Below are positions 1 to 6,276 of a stretch of DNA of 7,359 nt, in pieces. The notes beneath the pieces are model-generated. The model had not been told where the DNA came from. It did no database searches and was given only the letters and a program-made list of their open reading frames with translations. The position numbers were made by a program, and so were the translations under genes. This DNA is from Clostridiales bacterium. GTDB lineage: Bacteria > Bacillota > Clostridia > Christensenellales > Borkfalkiaceae. The first letter of the stretch is position 1. The number at the start of each line of letters is the position of its first letter. Location: assembly GCA_021635425.1 (NCBI GenBank), contig JAJWOJ010000092.1:1-7359 (forward strand), given 5' to 3'.

Positions 1-29
1 TCTTTAAAGAAACTCGATCGGAGGCAAAA

Positions 30-587
30 ATGGAAACAAAAGGTAAAAAAATTGCTTATCTCGGTGTAATGCTGGCTTTGGTTTTTGTGCTTTTAACACT
101 TGAAACCTACGTTTTTATTTATCTAATCAAGCCATCACCGGCATTTCTCAGCATTCCCCTTGCAATAGCTATATGTTTAAGAGGAAAAAAATCCGACATG
201 TTCGTAGGAGGAACGATTCTCGGTTTATCTTCGTTTATTTTATCTTTTATTGTTGGTTATGCTGCTTTTTATAACCCGCTTATTTCGGTATTGCCACGTG
301 TTTTAATTGGAATTGTGGTCTACTTTGTGAATAAGTTTTTTACGTTTGTTTGCAAAAATGCAAAAAGTTCTTTTGTACGTGAAATACTTCCTTTATCTAT
401 AAGCGGAGCAATAGGTGTACTTACAAATACGGTTTTAGTAATTTCAATGCTTGTTATATTTGATTTTTCAGGCTTAAGTGCGGTTTTTGCAACAATTATG
501 TCCTTTAATTTCACGATAGAATTTATTGCGGGAATAATACTGGTTCCGATAATCGTTAAAGTTTTAAGAAGGGTTTCACGAATATGA
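30..587 (+). CDS. ECF transporter S component (substrate-binding membrane subunit), probably for pantothenate
   Basis: This 185-residue protein is very hydrophobic, with about six membrane segments near residues 9-32, 37-50, 57-80, 86-108, 118-144 and 150-179, and a basic C-terminus (KVLRRVSRI). The size, the GxxxA-like pattern in helix 1 (G12-A16), the NPLISVLPR segment (residues 82-90) and the GVLTNTVLV segment (residues 129-137) fit the S components of energy-coupling factor importers. In that family the S subunit binds a vitamin and works with a shared EcfT/EcfA energising module encoded elsewhere. The start is an ATG with GGAGG at 20-24, five bases upstream. Its stop overlaps the start of coaX in an ATGA, so the two are probably translationally coupled. 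That pairing suggests pantothenate as substrate (PanT-like), but this is inference from context; no substrate-specific residue was identified. It is richer in T and A than coaX, as expected for a Phe/Leu/Ile-rich membrane protein. Confidence 0.82.
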   Translation: METKGKKIAYLGVMLALVFVLLTLETYVFIYLIKPSPAFLSIPLAIAICLRGKKSDMFVGGTILGLSSFILSFIVGYAAFYNPLISVLPRVLIGIVVYFVNKFFTFVCKNAKSSFVREILPLSISGAIGVLTNTVLVISMLVIFDFSGLSAVFATIMSFNFTIEFIAGIILVPIIVKVLRRVSRI

Positions 588-1363
588 TTTTTTGTATTGA
601 TATAGGCAATTCGAATATTAAATACGCTATTTTCGACGGAAAGGAAATTAAAGCTTCCTTCCGCGTTACGTCGCAGAGAAACGCCACGAGCGACGAATAC
701 GGAGTTATCGTCCGCGATCTTTTAAAATCGGCGGATATTCCGCGCGAAAAAATCGACGGTGTAATAATGTCGTCGGTCATTCCCTCTTTAAACTACACGA
801 TGGAGCATATGTGCCGCGATTACCTCGGGTTAACCCCGCTTATTGTCGGCCCCGGGATTAAAACGGGCTTGAACATCAAAGCGGATAACCCCAAAGAAGT
901 CGGAGCGGATATTATTGTCGATTCGGTAAGCGCGATTCATCGCTACGGAAAAGGTACGCCGATTATTTGTATCGATTTCGGAACGGCTACGACGTTCGAT
1001 ATCATAAACGAGAAGAGCGAACTTGTCGGCGTGGTTATTTCGCCCGGAATAAAAGGTTCTCTCGATTCGCTTGTAAACAATACGGCGAGCCTTCCCAATA
1101 TCGAACTCGAAACGCCCCCTTCGATCCTTGCAAAAAATACAATCAATTGCATGCAGGCGGGTATCGTGTACGGATTTGCGGGGCTTGTCGATAATATCGT
1201 TTCAAAAATAAAAGAAGAGCTTAGTCGTCCCGACACGAAAGTTATCGCAACGGGCGGAATGGGGCAAATAATTCAAAGGGAAGCAAAATTCATAGATAAA
1301 TTCGATCAGACGCTGACGCTTAACGGTCTCAGAATTATCTATGAAATGAATGCGAAAAAATAA
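584..1363 (+). CDS. coaX: Type III pantothenate kinase CoaX
   Basis: CoaX phosphorylates pantothenate to 4'-phosphopantothenate, the first committed step of CoA synthesis, in the cytoplasm. The 259-residue length is typical of the family. Visible motifs of the ASKHA fold are the N-terminal phosphate loop CIDIGNSN (residues 4-11), GPGIKTGL (89-96), the EVGADIIVD segment with the probable catalytic Asp109, CIDFGTATTFD (129-139, Asp131 in the nucleotide/monovalent-cation region), GVVISPGI around residue 150, and ATGGMG near residue 225 for the adenosine side. Type III enzymes are typically K+ or NH4+ dependent and not inhibited by CoA; this is family knowledge. The ATG overlaps the stop of the upstream S component by four bases, with AAGGG at 569-573 as a moderately spaced ribosome binding site. 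ispG follows after two bases, so the genes are almost certainly co-transcribed. Confidence 0.96.
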   Translation: MIFCIDIGNSNIKYAIFDGKEIKASFRVTSQRNATSDEYGVIVRDLLKSADIPREKIDGVIMSSVIPSLNYTMEHMCRDYLGLTPLIVGPGIKTGLNIKADNPKEVGADIIVDSVSAIHRYGKGTPIICIDFGTATTFDIINEKSELVGVVISPGIKGSLDSLVNNTASLPNIELETPPSILAKNTINCMQAGIVYGFAGLVDNIVSKIKEELSRPDTKVIATGGMGQIIQREAKFIDKFDQTLTLNGLRIIYEMNAKK

Positions 1364-1365
1364 AA

Positions 1366-2403
1366 ATGAGCAGACAAGTTCAGATAGGAAAAATCAAAAT
1401 TGGCGGTGATAATCCTGTTGCCATACAATCTATGGCAAACATAAAAACTTCAAAAATCGCCGATGTTATAAGGCAAATTGAAGATTTAACAGATTTAGGC
1501 TGCGATATAATCAGAGTGTCTGTGAAAGATGACGACGACGTGAGCGCGCTTAAAGAAATAAAAAAACATATAACGATTCCGCTTGTCGCCGATATCCATT
1601 TCAACTATAAATACGCTCTCGGCGCGATCGATAACGGGGTTGATAAAATAAGGATAAATCCCGGCAATATCGGAAGCGAAAAAAACGTTGAAGAAGTCGC
1701 AAAGGCATTGAAGGCGACGGGTATTGCCGTAAGAGTCGGCTCCAACTCCGGAAGCGTTGAAAAGGAACTGCTTGCAAAATACGGAAAAAACGAGGTCTCG
1801 CTTGCCGAAAGCGCGTTGAAAAACGTTGCCGTATTGGAAAGGTACGGAGTTGAAAATATTGTCATTTCCGCTAAAGCAAGCAATGTTCCCTTAACCGTAA
1901 AAACTTATAAATATCTGCATGGCAAAACGGATTATCCGCTTCATGTCGGCGTAACGGAAGCGGGAACGTACAACTCGGGAATCGTTAAAAGCAGCATCGG
2001 AATAGGAAGTCTTTTATTGGACGGGATAGGCGATACGATAAGAGTTTCGCTTACCGCCGATCCGAGAGAAGAGATTGTCGCCGCAAAAAGAATTTTAAGA
2101 AGCGTCGGCTTAGACGAAAATTACGTCGAAGTAATCTCCTGTCCGACCTGCGGAAGGACGGAATACGACAGTATTTCCCTTGCCGATAAAGTCGAAAATA
2201 TGACTTCCGGCATAAAAAAACATCTGAAAATTGCGGTTATGGGGTGCGTTGTCAACGGCCCCGGGGAAGCCGCCGACTGCGATCTCGGAATCGCGGGAGG
2301 AAGCGGATTCTGCGCGTTTTTCAAAAACGGGGAAATATATAAAAAAGTTCCGTTTGAAAACGCGGAAAAAGAATTTTTAAAGGAAATCGAAAAACTTGTT
2401 TGA
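1366..2403 (+). CDS. ispG: 4-hydroxy-3-methylbut-2-enyl diphosphate synthase IspG (GcpE)
   Basis: IspG converts methylerythritol cyclodiphosphate to HMBPP, the penultimate step of the MEP isoprenoid pathway, using a [4Fe-4S] cluster and electrons from flavodoxin or ferredoxin. The 345-residue protein has the two-domain bacterial form. The N-terminal TIM-barrel part carries IGGDNPVAIQSM (12-23) and RINPGNIG. The C-terminal cluster domain carries SCPTCGRTE (Cys259, Cys262) and GCVVNGPGEA (Cys294 and Glu301), which together supply the expected three Cys plus one Glu cluster ligands. All ligands are present, so it should be active. The ATG at 1366 agrees with where family members begin, but no clear Shine-Dalgarno sequence precedes it. 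With only two bases after the coaX stop, translation probably depends on coupling. Its last eight bases overlap the following PolC-like gene. Confidence 0.97.
   Translation: MSRQVQIGKIKIGGDNPVAIQSMANIKTSKIADVIRQIEDLTDLGCDIIRVSVKDDDDVSALKEIKKHITIPLVADIHFNYKYALGAIDNGVDKIRINPGNIGSEKNVEEVAKALKATGIAVRVGSNSGSVEKELLAKYGKNEVSLAESALKNVAVLERYGVENIVISAKASNVPLTVKTYKYLHGKTDYPLHVGVTEAGTYNSGIVKSSIGIGSLLLDGIGDTIRVSLTADPREEIVAAKRILRSVGLDENYVEVISCPTCGRTEYDSISLADKVENMTSGIKKHLKIAVMGCVVNGPGEAADCDLGIAGGSGFCAFFKNGEIYKKVPFENAEKEFLKEIEKLV
2379..2384 (+). promoter_or_regulatory. Ribosome binding site for the TTG-started PolC-like gene
   Basis: AAAGGA inside the 3' end of ispG lies 11 bases before a TTG at 2396. The reading frame of the PolC-like gene is closed by an in-frame TAA at 2378-2380, so translation must begin between there and the body of the gene. 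The next in-frame ATG comes only about 50 residues in, after sequence that resembles a PolC N-terminus. TTG is therefore the only reasonable start, despite the slightly long spacing. Confidence 0.6.
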
Positions 2404-3940
2404 TTATATAAAAGATATTTTGCCGAAAATACGCGACATCGACGAAGAAATCGGCAGAATAAGGCTTAAAAAAATCGTTTTACATACAGGCGGAAACGCC
2501 GAGTTCTTCTTCATATGCGATAAATCCGTAAGCGACGGAATCTGCATGAAAATAGAGGACGTTTTAAGGAAATATTTACCTGCGTCGTTTACGGAATGCA
2601 GAGTTGAAGTTGCAAAAATCGTTGCCGATCCCGAACTTGTTTCGGGGGAGATTTTCAATTATCTTAAATCGCAGTTCATGTCGATCGCGGGCGGAATAAA
2701 AAAAGAGCAGATTTCCGCCATGCCGCCCGAAAACGGGTGTTGCGAGTATGAATTGAACGTTGACGAAGACGTTTTTTCTTATCTTACGGCAAACAACGTT
2801 ACCGATAAGATTTCCGCGCATCTGTATGAAAATTTCTGTTGTTTGTTTAAAGGTAAAGTCAATAGTATCGGCAAGACGCAAGCAAACGGCGAGATTTTAA
2901 AACAAAAAGTCAATTCCGCCGAATACGAAACGATAAAATGCAGAACGCTTCACGTGGGCGATCCCGTCAAGATATGGGGCGAAGATATAGAAGGAACGGC
3001 AATTTATGCCGCGGACGCGGTATATGCGCAGGGAATGTGCTGTTTTGCGGGGATCGTAACTTCGATAAATCAAAAAGAAACTCAAAAAGGAAAAACCTTT
3101 TACATAATAGAGCTTGACGATAAAACGGGCAAAATTCAAGGAAAAATCTTCATGACCAAAGAAAAGGAAAAGAAGATAGACAAAATTCAGATAGGCACTC
3201 AGCTTATCTGCAGAGGCGATCTGAGTATGTTCAACGGTGCGCCGAGTTTTAAAATTTCCGACGTTTCTTTCTGCGTTTTTCCCGAAAACTTCGTCCCGGA
3301 AGAAAGGGAAAGCAAGTCTGTTCCCGAATACTATACGTTTGTTAAGCCGGAAAAACTCGAAGAAATGTCGCAAGCCGGGCTTTTCGACGCGGTTAAAGCC
3401 GTTCCCGAATGCCTTAAAGGCAAAACATTCGTCGTTGTCGATATCGAAACCACAGGTCTTTCTTATCTCGGCGGCGATAAAATCACCGAAATAGGCGCGG
3501 TGAAAATCGTTGACGGAAAAATCGTAGACAAATTTCAGACTCTTATTAACCCCGAAAAGAAAATAAGCGAGGAAATCACGAAGCTTACGGGCATCGATGA
3601 TGACATGGTTAAGGATATGCCCACAATCGGTAAAGTAATACCCGATTTTTATAAGTATGCCGACGGAAGTATTATGGTGGGGCATAACCTCGATTTTGAC
3701 TATAAATTCATTAAATTTTTCGCAAAAGAAGAGGGTTATATCTTCAAAAACGAAGGAATCGACACCATTCCGTTTGCAAAAGAGGTTGTTCCACGGTTAA
3801 AAAATTATAAACTGAATACCGTTTGCGATCATTTTTCAATCGAATTTCTGCATCACAGGGCTTTGTCGGACGCGCACGCTACGGCTAAGCTTTTCCTCGA
3901 ACTTGTCGAATTAAAGAAAGATTTGCCTGATTTTATGTAA
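2396..3940 (+). CDS. PolC-like protein reduced to N-terminal domain, OB fold and DEDDh 3'-5' exonuclease (no PHP or polymerase domain)
   Basis: This 514-residue protein sits where Clostridia often carry polC, the replicative DNA polymerase III alpha subunit (usually about 1,400 residues). Residues 1 to about 200 resemble the PolC N-terminal region. Residues about 212-295 look like its OB-fold nucleic-acid-binding domain (GMCCFAGIVTSI to FKISDVSFC). After a linker of about 45 residues comes a DEDDh proofreading exonuclease of about 170 residues. Its motifs are all intact: VDIETTG (Asp349, Glu351), HNLDFD (Asp435) and HHRALSD (His487, Asp492). In PolC the exonuclease is inserted within the PHP domain and the polymerase follows. 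Here neither PHP half nor any palm/fingers sequence is present, and the gene ends 16 bases before the next promoter. Because the PHP piece in front of the exonuclease is also missing, this is not a simple premature stop. It is probably a 3'-5' DNA exonuclease for proofreading in trans or for repair, but the role is inferred. It starts at TTG, overlapping ispG by eight bases. Confidence 0.88.
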   Translation: MFDYIKDILPKIRDIDEEIGRIRLKKIVLHTGGNAEFFFICDKSVSDGICMKIEDVLRKYLPASFTECRVEVAKIVADPELVSGEIFNYLKSQFMSIAGGIKKEQISAMPPENGCCEYELNVDEDVFSYLTANNVTDKISAHLYENFCCLFKGKVNSIGKTQANGEILKQKVNSAEYETIKCRTLHVGDPVKIWGEDIEGTAIYAADAVYAQGMCCFAGIVTSINQKETQKGKTFYIIELDDKTGKIQGKIFMTKEKEKKIDKIQIGTQLICRGDLSMFNGAPSFKISDVSFCVFPENFVPEERESKSVPEYYTFVKPEKLEEMSQAGLFDAVKAVPECLKGKTFVVVDIETTGLSYLGGDKITEIGAVKIVDGKIVDKFQTLINPEKKISEEITKLTGIDDDMVKDMPTIGKVIPDFYKYADGSIMVGHNLDFDYKFIKFFAKEEGYIFKNEGIDTIPFAKEVVPRLKNYKLNTVCDHFSIEFLHHRALSDAHATAKLFLELVELKKDLPDFM

Positions 3941-3956
3941 AAGAACGTTCAAACGC

Positions 3957-3985
3957 TTGCTTTTGCGCGAAAAATATGGTAATAT
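3957..3985 (+). promoter_or_regulatory. Sigma-A-type promoter of the rimP-nusA-infB operon, with extended -10
   Basis: A -35 element TTGCTT (3957-3962) is separated by exactly 17 bases from a -10 element TAATAT (3980-3985). The TGG just before the -10 (3977-3979) is an extended -10 (TGn). Transcription would start near 3991-3993, giving a leader of about 67 bases before the rimP ATG. The promoter lies only 16 bases after the stop of the PolC-like gene, so the translation/transcription cluster can be expressed independently of the upstream genes. The call rests on consensus matching only. Confidence 0.78.
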
Positions 3986-4013
3986 ATATATGCTTAATAC
4001 GATTTACTCGATA

Positions 4014-4045
4014 TTGAGAGCGGCTCCTGCCGCTCTCAAATTTTT
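4014..4045 (+). terminator. Leader hairpin with T run: intrinsic terminator or attenuator before rimP
   Basis: A perfect 11-bp stem, TTGAGAGCGGC (4014-4024) paired with GCCGCTCTCAA (4029-4039), closes on a TCCT loop and is followed by A then TTTTT (4041-4045). This is the form of a Rho-independent terminator. It lies about 22 bases after the predicted transcription start and five bases before the rimP ribosome binding site, so it would end most leader transcripts at about 54 nucleotides unless bypassed. It would also stop read-through from ispG and the PolC-like gene. The T run is short and broken by A, which fits a terminator that needs help from NusA. In Bacillus subtilis NusA represses its own operon through a NusA-dependent terminator in the same leader; extending that here is inference. 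A weak competing pairing is possible between CTCG (4007-4010) and TGAG (4015-4018). Confidence 0.8.
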
Positions 4046-4049
4046 ATAT

Positions 4050-4055
4050 GGAGGG
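4050..4055 (+). promoter_or_regulatory. Ribosome binding site that fixes the rimP start
   Basis: GGAGGG lies three to four bases before the ATG at 4059. The open frame extends upstream to a possible TTG at 3957, but that codon falls in the promoter -35, has no ribosome binding site, and would translate the terminator hairpin. The 4059 start gives the normal RimP length. Confidence 0.85.
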
Positions 4056-4058
4056 TAT

Positions 4059-4520
4059 ATGAAGTTTAAAAGCGTTGAAGAAATCGATAAAGTTATACGC
4101 CCCGTTGCGGACGAAATGAATATCGAAATAGTAGAAATTGTTACGAAAATAAGTAAAAATCCGTCGCTGACCGTGTATATCGACAAAGAGGACGGAGTAG
4201 ACCTCGACGCGTGCGAGAAATTCCACAACGCAATAGACCCAGTTCTCGACGAAATCGACGCGTCGTTCGGCGCGGCGTATACGCTTAACGTATCCAGCCC
4301 GGGGCTTGATCGTCCGCTAAAAACGGCGAGAGATTTCGAAAAAAGAATAGGTAAAGACGTCGAGATAAAGCTTGCGACGCCGTTGCAAGGAAAAAAGTAT
4401 ATGGAATGCAAGCTTGTAGGCTACGATGCAAACAACGTTGTTTTGAACGACGGCGAAAAAGATTTCAAGCTTCCTCTTACAAAAATAGAAAAAATAAACG
4501 AAGCAATTAAATTCGACTGA
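4059..4520 (+). CDS. rimP: Ribosome maturation factor RimP
   Basis: RimP binds the free 30S subunit and is needed for efficient maturation, acting in assembly of the small-subunit head/platform region. The 153-residue protein has the normal family size. The N-terminal alpha/beta domain carries NPSLTVYIDKEDGVDLDAC (about residues 34-52), and the signature VSSPGLDRPL is at residues 78-87. It is followed by the C-terminal SH3-like beta barrel (about 90-150). The ATG at 4059 was chosen because GGAGG precedes it and because the upstream extension would run through the promoter and terminator. It is the first gene of the operon and is followed by nusA after 20 bases. Expression probably depends on read-through of the leader hairpin. 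Confidence 0.96.
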   Translation: MKFKSVEEIDKVIRPVADEMNIEIVEIVTKISKNPSLTVYIDKEDGVDLDACEKFHNAIDPVLDEIDASFGAAYTLNVSSPGLDRPLKTARDFEKRIGKDVEIKLATPLQGKKYMECKLVGYDANNVVLNDGEKDFKLPLTKIEKINEAIKFD

Positions 4521-4540
4521 TTTCGTTAAGGAGATAAAAT

Positions 4541-5662
4541 ATGAACAACAAGGAATTTTTCCTTTCGATAGAAGACCTCGAAAGAGAGAAAGGAATAAAG
4601 CAAGAGCTTTTGATCGAAACGTTGAAAAACGCGCTTGTTTCCGCATATAAAAAGCACACGGGAACGAGCAGCGACGTTGAAATCGACATGAATCCCGAAA
4701 AGAAAACCGTAAGATTTTTTGCGGTTAAAACGGTTGCGGAAGAAGTTGTCGATCCCGAAAAAGAAATTTCTTTGGAAGAAGCCCGCGAAATTAAAAAATC
4801 GTATAAAGTCGGTGACGAAGTGAAAACGGAATTTGTTCCGAAGGAGTTCGGAAGAATCGCCGCGCAGACCGCAAAGCAGGTTGTTTTTCAGAAACTCAGA
4901 GAAGCCGAAAGAGATAATACGCTTGCGGAATTCGAAGATAAAGAAAACGAAATCAAGGCTTGCACCGTAAGAAGAATAGAGGACAAAAACGTCTTCGTCG
5001 AAATCGGCGCGGGCGAAATCGAAGCGTTGATGCTTCCTCAGGATCAGGTTCCTACGGAAACGTATAACGTCAACGATAAACTTATGGTTTACGTCAAGAA
5101 AGTAAGAAGCATGGGTAAGAACGCTCAGATACTCGTATCGAGAACGTCTCCCGGGCTTGTAAGAAAGCTTTTCGAAAACGTCGTTCCGGAAATCGCGCAA
5201 GGTATAGTTACCGTTAAAGCCGTCGCGAGAGAACCGGGACAGAGAACGAAAATCGCCATCGTAAGCAACGATCCGAACGTAGACGCGGTAGGCGCATGCG
5301 TAGGTAATAAAGGAATGAGAGTAAACGAAGTCGTCAGAGAACTCGGCGGCGAAAAAATAGATATCATTCCGTGGAGCGAAGACCCGCTTGAATTCATCGC
5401 GAAAGCACTTTCTCCCGCAAAGGTTCTGAAAGTCAGCGCGATCGAAGGCGAAAAGATTGCGAGAGTAGTCGTTCCCGACGATAAACTTTCGCTTGCAATC
5501 GGTAAAGACGGACAAAACGCTCGTCTTGCCGCAAGACTTACGGGTTGGAAAGTCGACGTCAAGAGCGAAAGCAAGGCAATGCTCGAAGAACAGCAGAACA
5601 CGGCTTCGGACGAAGACGTAACCGAAGAAGATTTTGAAAACGTCGAAGGTAAAACCGAATAA
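4541..5662 (+). CDS. nusA: Transcription termination/antitermination factor NusA
   Basis: NusA binds RNA polymerase and nascent RNA, promotes pausing and hairpin-dependent termination, and takes part in antitermination complexes. The 373 residues show the Gram-positive layout: an N-terminal polymerase-binding domain (about 1-125), an S1 domain (about 133-200, ending ILVSRTSP), then two KH domains, KH1 with GACVGNKGMRV (251-261) and KH2 with LAIGKDGQNARLAARLTGW (about 318-336). There are no C-terminal acidic repeat domains of the E. coli type. The last 30 or so residues are instead a short acidic tail (DEDVTEEDFENVEG). Length and domain order are normal for Bacillota. The ATG has AAGGAG (4528-4533) seven bases upstream. 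The gene sits behind a leader hairpin that may itself respond to NusA, which would give negative feedback. Confidence 0.98.
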   Translation: MNNKEFFLSIEDLEREKGIKQELLIETLKNALVSAYKKHTGTSSDVEIDMNPEKKTVRFFAVKTVAEEVVDPEKEISLEEAREIKKSYKVGDEVKTEFVPKEFGRIAAQTAKQVVFQKLREAERDNTLAEFEDKENEIKACTVRRIEDKNVFVEIGAGEIEALMLPQDQVPTETYNVNDKLMVYVKKVRSMGKNAQILVSRTSPGLVRKLFENVVPEIAQGIVTVKAVAREPGQRTKIAIVSNDPNVDAVGACVGNKGMRVNEVVRELGGEKIDIIPWSEDPLEFIAKALSPAKVLKVSAIEGEKIARVVVPDDKLSLAIGKDGQNARLAARLTGWKVDVKSESKAMLEEQQNTASDEDVTEEDFENVEGKTE

Positions 5663-5672
5663 GTAAAACCGA
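5649..5672 (+). repeat. Short direct repeat across the nusA stop codon
   Basis: GTAAAACCGA occurs at 5649-5658 and again at 5663-5672, 14 bases apart, with the nusA stop TAA between them. It looks like a small local duplication. No function is evident. Confidence 0.5.
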
Positions 5673-5686
5673 GTTTTGGAGAATTT

Positions 5687-5959
5687 ATGACCGGGAAAAA
5701 CATTCCGATTAGAACCTGCATAGTTTGCAGACGCGAATTTGAAAAAAAAGAGCTGTTAAGAATAGTTAAAACGAAAGACGGGAATTTCCGTGCGGATAAA
5801 ACGGGAAAAGCCGAAGGCAGAGGCGCGTATATATGTCGCTCGCCCGAGTGCTTCAATAAGCTTTTGAAAACGAAATTTTTAAATAAGGTTTTTAAAACGC
5901 CCGTTCCCGATTCGGTTTACGCCGAGATTGAGGAGGAACTTCTTGGAAAGAATGGGTAA
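5687..5959 (+). CDS. rnpM: RNase P modulator RnpM (YlxR, DUF448 family)
   Basis: This 90-residue protein belongs to the YlxR family. In Bacillus subtilis the protein was renamed RnpM because it binds RNase P RNA and modulates its activity. The hallmark residues are present: PIRTCIVCRR (residues 7-16; Cys11, Cys14), GRGAYIC (44-50; Cys50) and a further Cys55, which suggest a small metal-binding or redox-sensitive four-cysteine centre. A conserved basic surface is expected for RNA binding. The ATG has GGAG about six bases upstream, 24 bases after nusA. Its 3' end contains both the ribosome binding site and the TTG start of ylxQ, so the two are likely translationally coupled. Position between nusA and infB is the standard one for this gene. 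Confidence 0.95.
   Translation: MTGKNIPIRTCIVCRREFEKKELLRIVKTKDGNFRADKTGKAEGRGAYICRSPECFNKLLKTKFLNKVFKTPVPDSVYAEIEEELLGKNG
5931..5936 (+). promoter_or_regulatory. Ribosome binding site selecting a TTG start for ylxQ
   Basis: A consensus AGGAGG, also read as Glu codons of rnpM, lies exactly six bases before a TTG at 5943. The first ATG of the ylxQ frame, at 5952, is 15 bases away, too far for efficient initiation. An earlier TTG at 5928 lies before the site. The TTG at 5943 is therefore the best supported start. Confidence 0.8.
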
Positions 5960-6275
5960 ATCGTTTGCTTATCTCGGGTTTGCCATAAAATCGAGAAAGC
6001 TCAGAACGGGTATAAACGCGATAAATACGTTAAAAAAAGACGTGTATCTGATTATCGTTTGTTCGACGGGCGAAAAAAACGCCCGAAAAGAAGCGGAAAA
6101 ACTTTCCGTAAAATTTAACGCTCCGCTGATCGAATCGGTTACTAAAACGCTTGAGGAGATTACGGGCAAGGAAAATTGTAAGGTTGCGGCGGTGACGGAT
6201 GAAAATCTGGCAAAAGCAGTATTACAGAATCTCGGAGAAGATTTCAGGGTTTTAAACGGAGGTCATAAGGATTGA
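5943..6275 (+). CDS. ylxQ: YlxQ, L7Ae/L30e-family RNA-binding protein
   Basis: This protein of 110 residues has the compact alpha-beta-alpha fold of the L7Ae/L30e/S12e group, whose members bind kink-turn or similar RNA motifs. YlxQ itself is a conserved companion of infB whose exact target is not well established. The sequence follows the family pattern: an N-terminal helix (SFAYLGFAIKSRKLRTG), a central strand with LIIVCSTGEKNARK, the segment NAPLIESVTKTLEEITGK, and the AAVTDENLAKAVLQN C-terminal part. The start is taken as TTG at 5943 because AGGAGG sits six bases before it. This makes the gene overlap rnpM by 17 bases. An ATG three codons later would change only the first three residues. 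infB follows after one base. Confidence 0.92.
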   Translation: MERMGKSFAYLGFAIKSRKLRTGINAINTLKKDVYLIIVCSTGEKNARKEAEKLSVKFNAPLIESVTKTLEEITGKENCKVAAVTDENLAKAVLQNLGEDFRVLNGGHKD

Positions 6276-6276
6276 T

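Noticed and set aside
1..10. Perfect palindrome TCTTTAAAGA at the window edge as an operator
   Set aside because: It is a short AT-rich palindrome with only 29 bases of upstream context; chance or part of a preceding gene end is as likely.
2897..3685. Minus-strand open frame opposite the PolC-like gene (262 codons)
   Set aside because: It lies wholly within the exonuclease/OB coding region, is Phe-rich with no family resemblance, and has no ribosome binding site or promoter.
3900..3960. Frameshift or pseudogene explanation for the short PolC-like gene
   Set aside because: Only 118 bases separate its stop from rimP and they hold a promoter and hairpin, with no PHP or polymerase remnants. The PHP segment normally before the exonuclease is also gone, so a single stop or frameshift cannot explain it.
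3957..4058. Upstream-extended start of rimP (34 extra residues)
   Set aside because: The extension runs through the promoter and terminator hairpin, has no ribosome binding site, and does not resemble the RimP N-terminus.
4526..5515. Long open frame on the minus strand opposite nusA (329 codons)
   Set aside because: It mirrors nusA codon bias, is rich in Phe, Arg and Asp without any recognisable domain, and nusA is unmistakable on the + strand.
6067..6085. Inverted repeat CGGGCG-A7-CGCCCG in ylxQ as a possible terminator
   Set aside because: The stem is only six base pairs, no T run follows, and it lies in the middle of a conserved coding segment.
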